NCBI RefSeq assembly: GCF_000745345.1
Contig: NZ_JQNR01000005.1
Coordinates: 3,534,001-3,598,000, forward strand
Origin: Actinacidiphila yeochonensis CN732
GTDB taxonomy: Bacteria > Actinomycetota > Actinomycetes > Streptomycetales > Streptomycetaceae
Direction: 5' to 3'
DNA length: 64,000 nt
The notes under the pieces were generated by a model that worked only from the letters and a program-made list of their open reading frames with translations, had not been told where the DNA came from and did not search any database. The position numbers and the translations under genes were made by a program. Below are positions 27,749 to 37,213 of this stretch, one piece after another; within the stretch, counting starts at the first letter, position 1, and each line of letters starts with the position of its first letter.

Positions 27749-28581
27749 TCAGCCGTCCGCGTCCGCGCCGGGCTCCCGCACGTAGCGGGTGAACAGGAAG
27801 CCGTCCTCCTCCAGCACCGACACCGGGCGGAAGCGGGCCGGACCGGGGACCGGCTCCCCGCGCATGATCCTGGAGGCGTCGCCTCCGGCGGCGAACGGCG
27901 CGAGGGTCAGGCACAGCTCGTCGACCACTCCGGCCGCCGCGAACTGGGCGAGCAGCCGCGGGCCGCCCTCGTGCAGCAGCCTCAGATGGCCGAGCGCGGC
28001 CAGCTCCCGCACCACCCGGACCGGGTCGACCCCCTCGCCCTCGCCCGCGACCACCACCCGCGCCCCGCCCGCTCGGCCGCCGCGCGGCGCTCGGCCGGCG
28101 CGCCGGCGCCGGTCAGCACCAGGGTGGGCACCACGGGTCCGGTGAACAGCGGCGAGGCCAGGTCGAGGTCCAGGCTGCGGCTCACCACGGCGATGGCCGG
28201 GGCCGGGGCCTGCCCGTCGGCGGCCCGCCGCGCCGCGAACGCGGCGCGCGCCTTCGCGGGACGGTACCCCTCCTGGCGGGCGGTCTCGGCGCCCACCACC
28301 ACGACGTCCGCCAGCGCCCGCAGCACGCCGAAGACCCGCATGTCGGCGGGGGAGGACAGCGGGGCGGAACGGCCCTCGTAGTGGGCGGCCCCGTCCAGTG
28401 AGCCGACCATGTTCGCCCGCAGGTACGACCCCGCCTCCCGCGGCGGGTACGGATACGCCGCCGCGAGCGCCCCAAGCGCCCCCGGCCCCTCCTCCCCCTC
28501 CACCGGAACGGCTCCCACCTGCGACGCGGCTCCGGCGTGCGAGGCGGCGGGTTCGGGAACGGGCGGCAGGAGTCGGCGCAT
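27749..28581 (-). pseudogene. RibD C-terminal-type (pyrimidine/dihydrofolate) reductase with a frameshift
   Basis: The N-terminal half runs from ATG 28581 (MRRLLPPVPEPAAS; SYLRANMVGSLDGAAHYEG and VVVVGAETARQEGYRP are RibD_C motifs). At the CCCC run around 28063-28066 the reading frame must shift for the rest (GEGEGVDPVRVVRELAALG, LHEGGPRLLAQF, GFLFTRYV) to be read, ending at 27749. The span is 833 bases; adding one base gives 834, or 277 residues, so one base appears deleted in a G-run of the gene. It would be a NADPH reductase of riboflavin-like substrates if intact. Either a recent pseudogene or a sequencing error. Confidence 0.75.
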
Positions 28582-28715
28582 GGCCGCATCCTCGCACCCG
28601 CCGCCGAGGACCGCCCCCGGCGGCCCGGGAGGAGAGGCGCTGCGCGTGGGCCGGGACGCCGGTCGGTCTGGACGAAGCACCGCGACCGGGGCCGACCGTA
28701 CGGAGCGCCGACGCC

Positions 28716-29159
28716 TTAGAGGGTGGAGCGGTAGAACACCTTCCCGGTGTGCGGCTCGGTGCCCAGTGCCGCGTAGAACGCGAGGGCGGCCGGGTTGTCC
28801 CTGTCCGCGGTCCATTCGACGCGGGAGTAGCCCAGCCCGGTGGCCACGGCACGCAACTCGGCCATGAGCGCGCCGGCGACGCCTCGGCGACGGGCGTCCT
28901 CGCGTACGAACAGTTCCTTGAGGTACAGCGACGTGTCGGCGCCGGCCGCCGGCCAGAGCAGGGAGTACGAGGCGAGTCCGAGCACCCTGTCCCCGTCCCG
29001 CGCGAGGAGGACGTCGGCGGCCGGGCGGTTCGAGCCGAGCAGCCTCCGTACCTGTTCCAGGTCGGCCGGTTCGGGGCTGCCTCCGTAGTAGTGCTCGATC
29101 TCCCCGAGGATCACGGAGATCTCCTCCGCGTCGGCCTGCGTCGCCGCCGTGATCTGCAT
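28716..29159 (-). CDS. GNAT family N-acetyltransferase
   Basis: 147 residues. A single GNAT fold: QITAATQADAEEISVILGEIE at the start, the acetyl-CoA-binding loop ELFVREDARRRGVAGALMAEL (motif RRRGVAGAL, about 95) and DRDNPAALAFYAALG near the end. It acetylates an unknown amine using acetyl-CoA. ATG 29159 is 5 bases after AGGAGGAGC-type purines. It is transcribed alone on the minus strand. Confidence 0.85.
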   Translation of the reverse strand: MQITAATQADAEEISVILGEIEHYYGGSPEPADLEQVRRLLGSNRPAADVLLARDGDRVLGLASYSLLWPAAGADTSLYLKELFVREDARRRGVAGALMAELRAVATGLGYSRVEWTADRDNPAALAFYAALGTEPHTGKVFYRSTL

Positions 29160-29612
29160 GGGACAGCTCCTCCTCCGGTCGGGGGCAGCGCCAGTACCTC
29201 GCACAGCGCCCGAACCTCGACCGCTGTCCGGGCTTCCGGCACCCTAGTGCCGTGACTGGCAGGGTGTGCCCCGCTCGCCGCCCTGGCACGGCCGTCCGCC
29301 GCGTTGCCGTACCGGCCGAGCAGGCCCACTACGAGGCCGGTTCGGCGCCTTGCGGCCGACCGCACCAGGACACCTCGCCACCGGGCGAACCGTGCCGCTC
29401 GCGGCACTAGTCCGCGCGCTGCCGGTGTGCCGGACAGGTCTGACCGGCCGAAGTGGTGACCGGCGCGCAGGGGAGGCATGCGGGCGGCCCGGGGCGTCCG
29501 GACCGCCCGTGCCCGTCGGGCCGCCCCACCGCCCCGTACGGTCGCGTGCCCTCACCGGCGTCGGGGCGGCGTGGCGTGGAGTGGTGGCCAGAGGCGGGTA
29601 CCCTGGGTAGCC
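29160..29612. other. Intergenic region between GNAT and zapE genes
   Basis: Divergent promoter region. Several open frames exist on both strands but none has a convincing ribosome binding site plus family resemblance; I see no gene, repeat or clear operator. Confidence 0.4.
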
Positions 29613-30689
29613 GTGTCACGTGATGCCGCCGCCGCAGCCATATCCGTGCCGGCCTCGCTGAGCACGCGCAATCCCCACGTCGCGGTCGAGAGGCTGCTCG
29701 CCGAACTCGTCCCGCCGCCGCGGTTCGACGCCGTGCGCTTCGACACCTACGTGCCGGACTCCGCGCAGCCCAGCCAGGCCGCCGCCGTGCGCACCCTGGA
29801 GGGGTTCGCGACCGGGCTGGGCGGGGGTGAGGAGCAGGGGCGGCGGCGCTGGTTCCGGGCGAAGCCGGAGCGGCCGGCCGGGCCGGCCGGGGTGTACCTC
29901 GACGGCGGCTACGGCGTCGGCAAGACGCATCTGCTCGCCTCCCTGTGGCACGCCACCGACGCCCCGGCCGAGCGCAAGGCGTTCGGTACGTTCGTCGAGC
30001 TGACCAACCTCGTCGGCGCCCTCGGGTTCCGGCCCGCCGTGGAGGCGCTCAGCCGGCACCGCCTGGTCTGCATCGACGAGTTCGAGCTGGACGACCCGGG
30101 TGACACGGTGCTCGTCTCCACCCTGCTGGCGCGGCTGTCCGACGCCGGGGTGCGGCTGGCGGCCACCTCCAACACGCTGCCGGGCAAGCTGGGGGAGGGC
30201 CGGTTCGCCGCCGCGGACTTCCTGCGGGAGATCCAGGGGCTGTCCGCCCGCTTCACCGCCGTGCGGATCGACGGTGAGGACTACCGCCACCGCGGCCTGC
30301 CGGAGGCGCCCGAGCCGTACACCGACGCGCAGGTCACCGAGGTGGCCGGGCGTACCCCCGGGGCGTCCCTGGACGACTTCCCCCGGCTCGCCGAGCACCT
30401 GGCGACGGTCCACCCCAGCCGCTACGGCGCGCTGTGCGACGGCCTCCAGGCGGTCTTCCTGCGCGGCGTCGGCCAGGTCTCCGACCAGGCCACCGCGCTG
30501 CGGCTGGTGGTGCTCGCGGACCGGCTCTACGACCGCGAGGTGCCCGTGATGGCCTCGGGTGTGCCCTTCGACCGGCTCTTCCCCGAGGAGATGCTCGCCG
30601 GCGGCTACCGCAAGAAGTACTTCCGGGCCATATCGCGGCTGACCGCGCTGGCCCGCGACGCCGCACGGCTGGCCCGGCCGCAGGGCTGA
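29613..30689 (+). CDS. zapE: ZapE/AFG1-like ATPase
   Basis: 358 residues. A P-loop ATPase of the AFG1/ZapE family, associated with cell division under stress in proteobacteria and with protein quality control in mitochondria. The Walker A motif GGYGVGKTHLLASLW (about 95-109) and Walker B LVCIDEFELDDPGD are intact, followed by the sensor-like ATSNTLPGKLGEGR. GTG 29613 (VSRDAAAAA) starts the conserved region; upstream in-frame sequence does not look conserved. It is conserved as a single gene in Streptomyces; the role here is inferred from the family. Confidence 0.85.
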   Translation: MSRDAAAAAISVPASLSTRNPHVAVERLLAELVPPPRFDAVRFDTYVPDSAQPSQAAAVRTLEGFATGLGGGEEQGRRRWFRAKPERPAGPAGVYLDGGYGVGKTHLLASLWHATDAPAERKAFGTFVELTNLVGALGFRPAVEALSRHRLVCIDEFELDDPGDTVLVSTLLARLSDAGVRLAATSNTLPGKLGEGRFAAADFLREIQGLSARFTAVRIDGEDYRHRGLPEAPEPYTDAQVTEVAGRTPGASLDDFPRLAEHLATVHPSRYGALCDGLQAVFLRGVGQVSDQATALRLVVLADRLYDREVPVMASGVPFDRLFPEEMLAGGYRKKYFRAISRLTALARDAARLARPQG

Positions 30690-30952
30690 ACGGCGCCGCC
30701 GGGAACCGGCGACCGCCCCGGCCCCGGTCCGGTCCCGCCCCGTCCCCGCCCCGGTCCCGGGCGGGGGTACGCGCCGTTCGGTCCTGTTCGGGCAGGCGTG
30801 AATCCCGGCGGAACCACGGCAGTCGGGAGGCGGCTCCGGCCGGCCGGCACGGACGCGAACCCCGGGCGGTGCGCGCGTCCGGATGTCGGAGGGGCGGATA
30901 TCCGACGCGCCCCGCGCGTTGGAACAGTGACGGCTCCTCAGCCGGACCACCG

Positions 30953-30981
30953 TTCTTTTCGTCCTGTCAGGACGAAAAGAA
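30953..30981. promoter_or_regulatory. 14-base-arm AT-rich palindrome, candidate operator
   Basis: TTCTTTTCGTCCTG (30953-30966) and its perfect complement (30968-30981) flank one central T. It is unusually AT-rich for this genome and lies 190 bases upstream of the GH3 gene, just before a -35-like TTGACC. It fits a repressor operator (possibly for the ROK protein encoded downstream) better than a terminator; it could also be a zapE terminator. Confidence 0.5.
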
Positions 30982-30998
30982 ATGTTGGCGACACCGTA

Positions 30999-31028
30999 TT
31001 GACCAGCCGTTTCCCGGGTTTGTAGCTT
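30999..31028 (+). promoter_or_regulatory. Putative promoter of the beta-glucosidase gene
   Basis: TTGACC (30999-31004) and TAGCTT (31023-31028), 18 bases apart, resemble a vegetative sigma promoter and sit about 18 bases after the AT-rich palindrome. The -10 match is weak. Confidence 0.4.
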
Positions 31029-31170
31029 TCACGATGCCCCGGTGAGCGGAAAGGCCGGGGGCTTCGCCCGGGGCTGTACCCGCTCTCCCGCCCTCCCGCT
31101 CTCCCGGTTTCACTTGGTGAACGGGGACGGGCGGGCCGTCGCACCACCCGCGCCATGATGAGGAGTCTCG

Positions 31171-33789
31171 ATGACGAGTTCCGCCCTCTCACGCAGAAGA
31201 ACCACGATGGGCGCGGTGGCCGTCGCCGCCGCCGTCGTGGCCGTCACGGCCGGTTCGGGGACCGTCTCCGCCGCCGCGAGGCCGCCGCAGGTCACCGGCG
31301 ACGTCCGGGTCGACCGGCTGCTGTCCGAGATGACGCTCGACGAGAAGATCACCATGATCGAGGGCAGCGCCGAGGCCGCCGCCACCAACCAGTACGAGGC
31401 CGGCTACATCGCCGGGGTACCGCGGCTGGGCATTCCGTCGCTGCGGCTCAGCGACGGCCCGCCCGGGGTGATCACCGAGCAGGACTCCACCGGCATGACC
31501 TCGACGATGGGCGTGGCCGCCACGTTCAGCACCGAGGACGCCAAGGCCAACGGCACCGTGATCGGCCGGGACGCGAGGTCCCTGGGCCAGGACGTGGTGC
31601 TGGAGCCGTTCGTCAACATGGACCGCGACACCAGCTCCGGCCGCACCTACAACACCTTCGGCGAGGACCCGCTGCTGACCTCGGCCACCGGTGCCTCCGA
31701 GATCACCGGCATCCAGAGTCAGGGCACGATGGCCCAGGTCAAGCACTACATCGCCTACGAGGGCAGCAACAACGTCGACGTCGACTCCCAGACGCTGCAC
31801 GAGATCTACCTCGCCCCGTTCGACGCCGCGGTCAAGGCCGGGGTCTCCTCAGTGATGTGCTCGTACAACACCGTCAACGGCCCCCAGGCGTGCGGCAACG
31901 CGCAGACGCTGACGACGATCCTCCGCGACGAGCTGGGCTTCAAGGGCTTCGTCACCTCCGACTGGGGCGCCAACCACAGCACCGACTCCATCAACTCCGG
32001 CCTGGACATGGAGATGCCGGGCAACGGCGGACCGGCCGGGATCTCGATCCCCGCCTACTTCTCCGCCGACGCCGTCAAGGCCGCCATCGCCGCCGGACAG
32101 GTCGAGGAGTCGCGCGTCACCCAGGCCGCCGGCCGCGTCCTGTCCGAGATGGACCGCTTCGGCCTCCTCAGCGGCGCCTCCAAGCACGGCGTCACCCCCG
32201 AGAACACCGCCGCCGACGAGAAGGCGGTCCTCACGACCGCCCAGGACTCGGCCACCCTGCTCAAGAACGAGGGCTCGGCGCTCCCGCTGGACGGCAAGGA
32301 CCTCTCCTCGCTGGCCCTGATCGGCCCCGGCGCCGGGCAGACCATCGCCACCAACAGCGGCGGCGAGGCGGCCGGCGGCCTGCTCGGCCAGCAGACCAGC
32401 GCCCTGTCCACGCTCAGGAGCGAGACCCGCGGCCGGGCGGACATCGACTACCAGGCCGCCGACGACCTCACCGGCACCCCCGTCCCCGCCACCGCGCTCA
32501 GCAGCGACGGCAGCCCCGGCCTGACCCGTACCACCGGCACCGCCACCAGCACCGACCGCACCGTCGACTTCACCACCGCCAGGGGCGACGCCCTGCCGGC
32601 CGGTACCGCCGCGAGCTGGTCCGGCACCCTCACCGCGCCGACCACCGGCGCGTACTGGCTGAACATCCAGTCCCTCGGCGCCACCGGCACCCTCGCCGTG
32701 GACGGCAGGACCCTCACCACCGTCGGCGGCGGCTTCGGCACCTCGCCCCGCTACGGCGTCGTGCACGCCACCGACGGCAACGCCCCCACCGCGACCACCG
32801 ACGGCCTGGCCAACGGCCGCACCCAGGTCCAACTGGCCGCCGGCGCCCACACCATCAGCATCAAGGCCGCGCCCGACGTCTCCGGAAAGCCCGTACAGCT
32901 CCGGCTGAACTGGGTCACGCCCGAGCAGACCCGGGCCGACCACGACGCGGCCGTCGCCGCCGCGAAGAAGGCGAGGACCGCCGTCGTCTTCGTCTGGGAC
33001 ACCAGCTCCGGCGACCTGTCCAAGGCACTGCCCGACGGCCAGGACCAGCTCGTCGCGGACGTCGCCGCCGTCAACCCGAACACCGTCGTGGTCCTCCAGG
33101 CCAACCAGCCCGTCGCGATGCCCTGGGAGAGCAAGGTCAAGGCCGTCCTGGACACCTACTACGGCGGTGACCAGGCGGGTGTCGCCGCGGCCCAGCTGCT
33201 CACCGGCGCGATCGACCCCAGCGGCAGGCTGCCCTTCACCTGGCCCAGGGACATCAGCCAGGAAGTCGCCCACGACACCGCCCACCCCGAGCGCACCACC
33301 GCCGGCGTCAACGGCACCACCACGTACTCCGAAGGCGTCGACATCGGCTACCGCTACTTCGACGCCACCGGCGAGACCCCGCTCTACCCCTTCGGCTACG
33401 GCCTGTCCTACACCGGCTTCCGCTACTCCGCCCTGCGCACCGTCGGCGCCGGGGACGGCGGGCTCGACGTCACCTTCAAGGTCACCAACACCGGCCGCAC
33501 CGCCGGCACGGAGGTCCCCCAGGTGTACCTCGGCGCTCCCGACCAGGCGCCCGCGGGCGTCCAGTTCGCCCCGAAGGCCCTCGCCGCCTACGGCCGTGTC
33601 ACCCTCGGCGCCGGGCAGACCAGGACCGTCACGCTCCACGTCGCGCCCCGCCGGCTCCAGTACTGGAGCGACAGCACCCAGTGGACCCTGGCCACCGGCA
33701 CCCGCTCGGTGACCGTGGGCTCCGACGAACGCGACACGGCCCTGACGCGGACGGTGCGGATCAGCGCCCCCTCGCACGGGCACCGCTGA
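31171..33789 (+). CDS. Secreted GH3 beta-glucosidase with PA14 domain
   Basis: 872 residues. The N-terminus SRRRTTMGAVAVAAAVVAV with an Ala-rich core and SAAA end is a twin-arginine-like signal, so the enzyme is exported. The GH3 catalytic barrel (about 45-330) holds the nucleophile Asp in VTSDWGANHS; the alpha/beta sandwich follows (LLKNEGSALPL), interrupted by a PA14-type insert (about 440-600, SWSGTLTAPTTGAYWLNIQS), and a fibronectin III-like C-terminus (about 760-860) closes it. It should release glucose from beta-glucosides outside the cell. ATG 31171 follows GAGGAG. A ROK regulator gene lies downstream past a terminator. Confidence 0.92.
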   Translation: MTSSALSRRRTTMGAVAVAAAVVAVTAGSGTVSAAARPPQVTGDVRVDRLLSEMTLDEKITMIEGSAEAAATNQYEAGYIAGVPRLGIPSLRLSDGPPGVITEQDSTGMTSTMGVAATFSTEDAKANGTVIGRDARSLGQDVVLEPFVNMDRDTSSGRTYNTFGEDPLLTSATGASEITGIQSQGTMAQVKHYIAYEGSNNVDVDSQTLHEIYLAPFDAAVKAGVSSVMCSYNTVNGPQACGNAQTLTTILRDELGFKGFVTSDWGANHSTDSINSGLDMEMPGNGGPAGISIPAYFSADAVKAAIAAGQVEESRVTQAAGRVLSEMDRFGLLSGASKHGVTPENTAADEKAVLTTAQDSATLLKNEGSALPLDGKDLSSLALIGPGAGQTIATNSGGEAAGGLLGQQTSALSTLRSETRGRADIDYQAADDLTGTPVPATALSSDGSPGLTRTTGTATSTDRTVDFTTARGDALPAGTAASWSGTLTAPTTGAYWLNIQSLGATGTLAVDGRTLTTVGGGFGTSPRYGVVHATDGNAPTATTDGLANGRTQVQLAAGAHTISIKAAPDVSGKPVQLRLNWVTPEQTRADHDAAVAAAKKARTAVVFVWDTSSGDLSKALPDGQDQLVADVAAVNPNTVVVLQANQPVAMPWESKVKAVLDTYYGGDQAGVAAAQLLTGAIDPSGRLPFTWPRDISQEVAHDTAHPERTTAGVNGTTTYSEGVDIGYRYFDATGETPLYPFGYGLSYTGFRYSALRTVGAGDGGLDVTFKVTNTGRTAGTEVPQVYLGAPDQAPAGVQFAPKALAAYGRVTLGAGQTRTVTLHVAPRRLQYWSDSTQWTLATGTRSVTVGSDERDTALTRTVRISAPSHGHR

Positions 33790-33844
33790 CCGCCGGGGAA
33801 GGGGCGCCGCACCCCTTCCCCGCCCGGACGTCCGTCCGTCAGAG

Positions 33845-33884
33845 TGAGGTGGCCCAGCCCCGGTCAGGGGGCCGGGCCACCTCA
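33845..33884 (+). terminator. Terminator after the beta-glucosidase gene
   Basis: Arms TGAGGTGGCCC (33845-33855) and GGGCCACCTCA (33874-33884) are perfect complements over 11 bases, 55 bases after the stop. Confidence 0.65.
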
Positions 33885-33982
33885 GCGCGCCCAGCACTGC
33901 CCCAGCACCGCCAGCAGCAACGGCCCGGAGCCGCCCAGCCCCCGCACCGCCCGCCGCCGCCCGACCCACGGAGAACGGGGCC

Positions 33983-35203
33983 ATGACGCAGACCCGAGGC
34001 CCGCGCACCACCACCCCCGTGCTCGAACGCGCCGTGCTGGACGCCTTCCGCCACCGCCACGACCCGCTCCGCCGCGTCGACCTCATGGCGCGTACCGGCC
34101 TGTCCCGTCCGGTGGTCACCGCCCTGCTCGACAACCTCGTCGCCCAGGGGCTGGTCGCCCCGGTACCGGACGCGGCGCCGTCCGGCCGCGGCCGCCCGTC
34201 GCCCGCCTTCCGCCTCACCCGCGCCGCCACCTGCGCCGCTCTCGTCCGGCTCCACCGCGGTCCCACCGCGCTCACCCTCGTCACCGCCGAGGGCCCCACC
34301 CCGCGCCGCACCCTCGACCTGCCCTGGGCCGGCCGCTGGGACGAGTGGGCCGACGCGGTGGCCGCCCTGCTCGCCCGCGCCGAGGACGACCACGGGCTGC
34401 GCGCCCGGTACGCGGTCGTGGCGACACCCTTCCCGGTCAACACCGCCGGGGACGGCCCGGCCTTCCCGGAACCGCCCAGCACGCCCGGCGCCCACGGACC
34501 CGAGTCCCCCTTCGCGCGGACGCTGCGCGCCTGGCGGCGGGAGAACCCCCGCGAGCACCTGGTCCGCGTCCTCGGGCGGCCGGTGCGCCTCGTCAACGAC
34601 GCCAACCTCGCCGCGCTGGGTGAGGCCCGGTACGGCGCCGCCGCCGGATCGGCCTCCTCACTGCACCTCTCCGTCCGCGAGGGCCTCGGCGCCGGCATCG
34701 TCATCAACGGCCGCCTCCACCAGGGGGCCCTGGGCACCGCGGGCGAACTCGCCCACGTCCCCGTCGTCGAGAACGGCCCCTACTGCCGGTGCGGCCGGCG
34801 CGGCTGCCTCGCCACGCAGACCCCGGGCCCAGGGCTGGAGGCCGCCTTCACCCGGCTCTACGAACGCCCCCTGGCCAGCGCGGACGCCGACGGCATCCTC
34901 CGCGCCCCCGACTCCGCCGCGGCCCGCCTCCTCACCGACCTCGGACGGCTCGTGGCCCGCCCCCTCGCCGGCGTCGTCACCATGCTCAACCCCGAGGTCC
35001 TCGTCATCGACCCCGCCCTCCACGCCGGGCACCGGCCGTTCGTGGACGGGCTCAGCACCCACCTGGCCCCCGCCGCCGCGCGCGCCCCGCGCATCGTCCC
35101 CGGAGACCTCCCGGACGCGCACGCCTACGGGGCGCTCGCCCTCGGCGACCGGGAGCCCGCGGCGCCGTACCCGGCGACGGCGGGCGGATCGGCGGGCGGG
35201 TGA
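33983..35203 (+). CDS. ROK family transcriptional regulator
   Basis: 406 residues. N-terminal winged helix (about 15-75, RRVDLMARTGLSRPVVTALLDNLV), then a ROK sugar-binding domain with LVNDANLAALGEARYG and the zinc motif YCRCGRRGCLATQ, in which the usual Glu after CL is replaced by Ala. It follows the GH3 gene in the same direction, 190 bases away, so it probably senses a glucoside-derived sugar and controls that gene, perhaps through the palindrome at 30953-30981. ATG 33983. Target and ligand are inferred. Confidence 0.82.
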   Translation: MTQTRGPRTTTPVLERAVLDAFRHRHDPLRRVDLMARTGLSRPVVTALLDNLVAQGLVAPVPDAAPSGRGRPSPAFRLTRAATCAALVRLHRGPTALTLVTAEGPTPRRTLDLPWAGRWDEWADAVAALLARAEDDHGLRARYAVVATPFPVNTAGDGPAFPEPPSTPGAHGPESPFARTLRAWRRENPREHLVRVLGRPVRLVNDANLAALGEARYGAAAGSASSLHLSVREGLGAGIVINGRLHQGALGTAGELAHVPVVENGPYCRCGRRGCLATQTPGPGLEAAFTRLYERPLASADADGILRAPDSAAARLLTDLGRLVARPLAGVVTMLNPEVLVIDPALHAGHRPFVDGLSTHLAPAAARAPRIVPGDLPDAHAYGALALGDREPAAPYPATAGGSAGG

Positions 35204-35216
35204 CGCGTGCCGTGCC

Positions 35217-35399
35217 TCAGCCCGAACAGGCCGCGCGCTGGGCCTCCTGCCACTCGCACACCGGGCAGAGCACCACGCCCTTCGCGCTCGCCGGGTACTC
35301 CGTCGGCTCCCGGCACAGCACGCACTCCGCGCGCGGCTCGCCCTCCGACGGGTCCGGGGCCGGCCGGCCGGGTGCGGGGTCCGTGGTCTGCTGCGTCAT
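35217..35399 (-). CDS. Small zinc-ribbon protein coupled to treZ
   Basis: 60 residues, too short for many gene callers. After an acidic, Pro-rich N-terminus it has ECVLCREPTEYP and VVLCPVCEWQEA, two CxxC knuckles 17 residues apart forming a likely zinc ribbon. Its ATG (35397-35399) overlaps the treZ stop (35396-35398) as ATGA, so translation is coupled to treZ. Function is unknown; it could be an RNA- or protein-binding accessory. The coding case rests on the overlap, codon bias and cysteine pattern. Confidence 0.7.
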   Translation of the reverse strand: MTQQTTDPAPGRPAPDPSEGEPRAECVLCREPTEYPASAKGVVLCPVCEWQEAQRAACSG

Positions 35400-37213
35400 A
35401 CACCCACCGTAGCGCCGCCGGCCGCCTCCCCGGAGGCCGCGGCGGCCTTCTCGTCCGCACCGCCCTGGACGCGCAGCACCGCCGCGCCGCGCGGTGGCAG
35501 CGCGACCGCGGGGCCCGGCAGCACCCGGCAGTCCGACGGGCGGGCCAGCACCACCTCGCAGGGCGCGTCGAGGGGGACGCGGGCGGGTGCGTCGGAGAAG
35601 TTGGCCAGGACGCGGAACGGCCCGCGCGCCACCCGCAGCGTGCGCCCGCCCGCGGTGGCCCCCACCGCCTCCAGCCGGGGGTCGCCGAGCGCCGGCTCCG
35701 AGCGGCGCAGCGCGATCAACGCCCGGTACCAGTCCAGCAGTTCGCGGTGGACCTGGGCCTCCGGCTCCGCCCAGTCCAGGCACGAACGGTTCCGGGTGGC
35801 CGGGTCCTGCGGATCGGGCACCTCCTCCTCGGCCCAGCCGTGCTCGGCGAACTCCCGCCGCCGGCCCCTGGTGATGGCCGCCGCCAGCTCCTGGTCGTCG
35901 TGGTCGGTGAAGAACTGCCACGGCGTGGACGCCCCCCACTCCTCGCCCATGAACAGCATCGGCGTGAACGGCGAGGTGAGCACCAGCGCGGCGGCGGCGC
36001 CGAGTTGGACGGGCGTCAGGCGGTCGCCGGTGGCGCGGTTGCCGACCTGGTCGTGGGTCTGGGCGTAGCCGAGCAGCCGGTGCCCCGGCACGGTCGCGGT
36101 GTCCAGCGGGCGGCCGTGGTGCCGGCCCCGGAACGACGACCAGGCGCCGTCGTGGAAGAAGCCGCGGGTGAGCACCTTCGCCAGCGCGGCCGGGCCGGCG
36201 GCGGCGAAGTCGGCGTAGTAGCCCTGCGCCTCCCCGGTGACGGCGGTGTGCAGGGCGTGGTGGAAGTCGTCGTTCCACTGGGCGTGCAGGCCCTGGCCGC
36301 CGGCCTCGTGCGGGGTGGTGGTGCGCGGGTCGTTCAGGTCGGACTCGCCGACCAGGAACAGCGGACGGCCCAGCGCCGCCGACAGCGCGTCCACCTCCGT
36401 CGACAGCTCCTCCAGGAAGTGCAGCGCCCGGGTGTCCACCAGCGCGTGCACGGCGTCCAGCCGCAGCCCGTCCAGCCGGTAGTCGCGCAGCCAGGCCAGC
36501 GCGCTGCCGACGAGGAAGGCGCGGACCTCGTCCGAGCCGGGCGCGTCCAGGTTCACCGCGTCGCCCCACGGGGTGTGGTGGCGGTCGGTGAAGTACGGGC
36601 CGAAGCGCGGCAGGTGGTTGCCGGCCGGGCCCAGGTGGTTGTGGACCACGTCCAGCACCACCCCCAGCCCGTGCCGGTGCGCCGCGTCGACGAAGCGCTT
36701 CATCCCCGCGGGGCCGCCGTACGGCTCGTGCACCGCCCACAGCGACACCCCCTCGTAGCCCCACCCGTTGGTGCCGGGGAACGGGCACACCGGCATCAGC
36801 TCGACGTGCGTGACGCCCAGCCGGGCCAGGTGCGGCAGCCGCTCCACCGCCGCGTCGAAGGTGCCCTCGGGGGTGAACGTGCCCACGTGCAGCTCGTACA
36901 GGACGGCCCCCGGCAGCGCCCGCCCGGGCCAGGGGGCGTGCCAGGCGAAGGCCGCGTGGTCCACCACGGCGCTGGGCCCGTCCGGCCCCTCGGGCTGCCG
37001 GCGCGAGCGCGGGTCGGGCAGCGGCGGCCCGCCGTCGAGAACGTACGCGTACCGGGTGCCGTGGACGGCGGGAAGGTCGGCGAGCCACCAGCCGGACCGC
37101 ACCGGGTCGGGGGCCATCAGGTGCGGCTCCCGGGCATCCCCGGCCTCCCCCGTCCCCTTCCCGACGAGGGCCTCCACCTGCCGGGCGCCGGGCGCCCACA
37201 CCTCGAACAGCAC
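35396..37213 (-). CDS. treZ: Malto-oligosyltrehalose trehalohydrolase
   Basis: 605 residues, GH13. It cleaves trehalose from maltooligosyl-trehalose, the second step of the TreY-TreZ route. The N-terminal CBM48/E-set domain is at about 1-95 (LFEVWAPGARQVEAL). The catalytic barrel includes VVLDVVHNHLG, the nucleophile Asp in YRLDGLRLDAVHAL, the acid Glu in LFLVGESDLND and AQTHDQVGNR. GTG 37213 is 7 bases after AGGAG. The partner gene treY, which makes the substrate, is not adjacent, so it must be elsewhere or absent. It overlaps the downstream zinc-ribbon gene. Confidence 0.92.
   Translation of the reverse strand: MLFEVWAPGARQVEALVGKGTGEAGDAREPHLMAPDPVRSGWWLADLPAVHGTRYAYVLDGGPPLPDPRSRRQPEGPDGPSAVVDHAAFAWHAPWPGRALPGAVLYELHVGTFTPEGTFDAAVERLPHLARLGVTHVELMPVCPFPGTNGWGYEGVSLWAVHEPYGGPAGMKRFVDAAHRHGLGVVLDVVHNHLGPAGNHLPRFGPYFTDRHHTPWGDAVNLDAPGSDEVRAFLVGSALAWLRDYRLDGLRLDAVHALVDTRALHFLEELSTEVDALSAALGRPLFLVGESDLNDPRTTTPHEAGGQGLHAQWNDDFHHALHTAVTGEAQGYYADFAAAGPAALAKVLTRGFFHDGAWSSFRGRHHGRPLDTATVPGHRLLGYAQTHDQVGNRATGDRLTPVQLGAAAALVLTSPFTPMLFMGEEWGASTPWQFFTDHDDQELAAAITRGRRREFAEHGWAEEEVPDPQDPATRNRSCLDWAEPEAQVHRELLDWYRALIALRRSEPALGDPRLEAVGATAGGRTLRVARGPFRVLANFSDAPARVPLDAPCEVVLARPSDCRVLPGPAVALPPRGAAVLRVQGGADEKAAAASGEAAGGATVGV

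Larger units (their letters stand above)
30690..31170. other. Upstream region of the beta-glucosidase gene
   Basis: No gene is supported. The first half is GC-rich 3' sequence of zapE; the second half is AT-richer, with a long palindrome (30953-30981) and a promoter-like element (30999-31028), so it is a regulatory region for the secreted beta-glucosidase. Confidence 0.5.
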
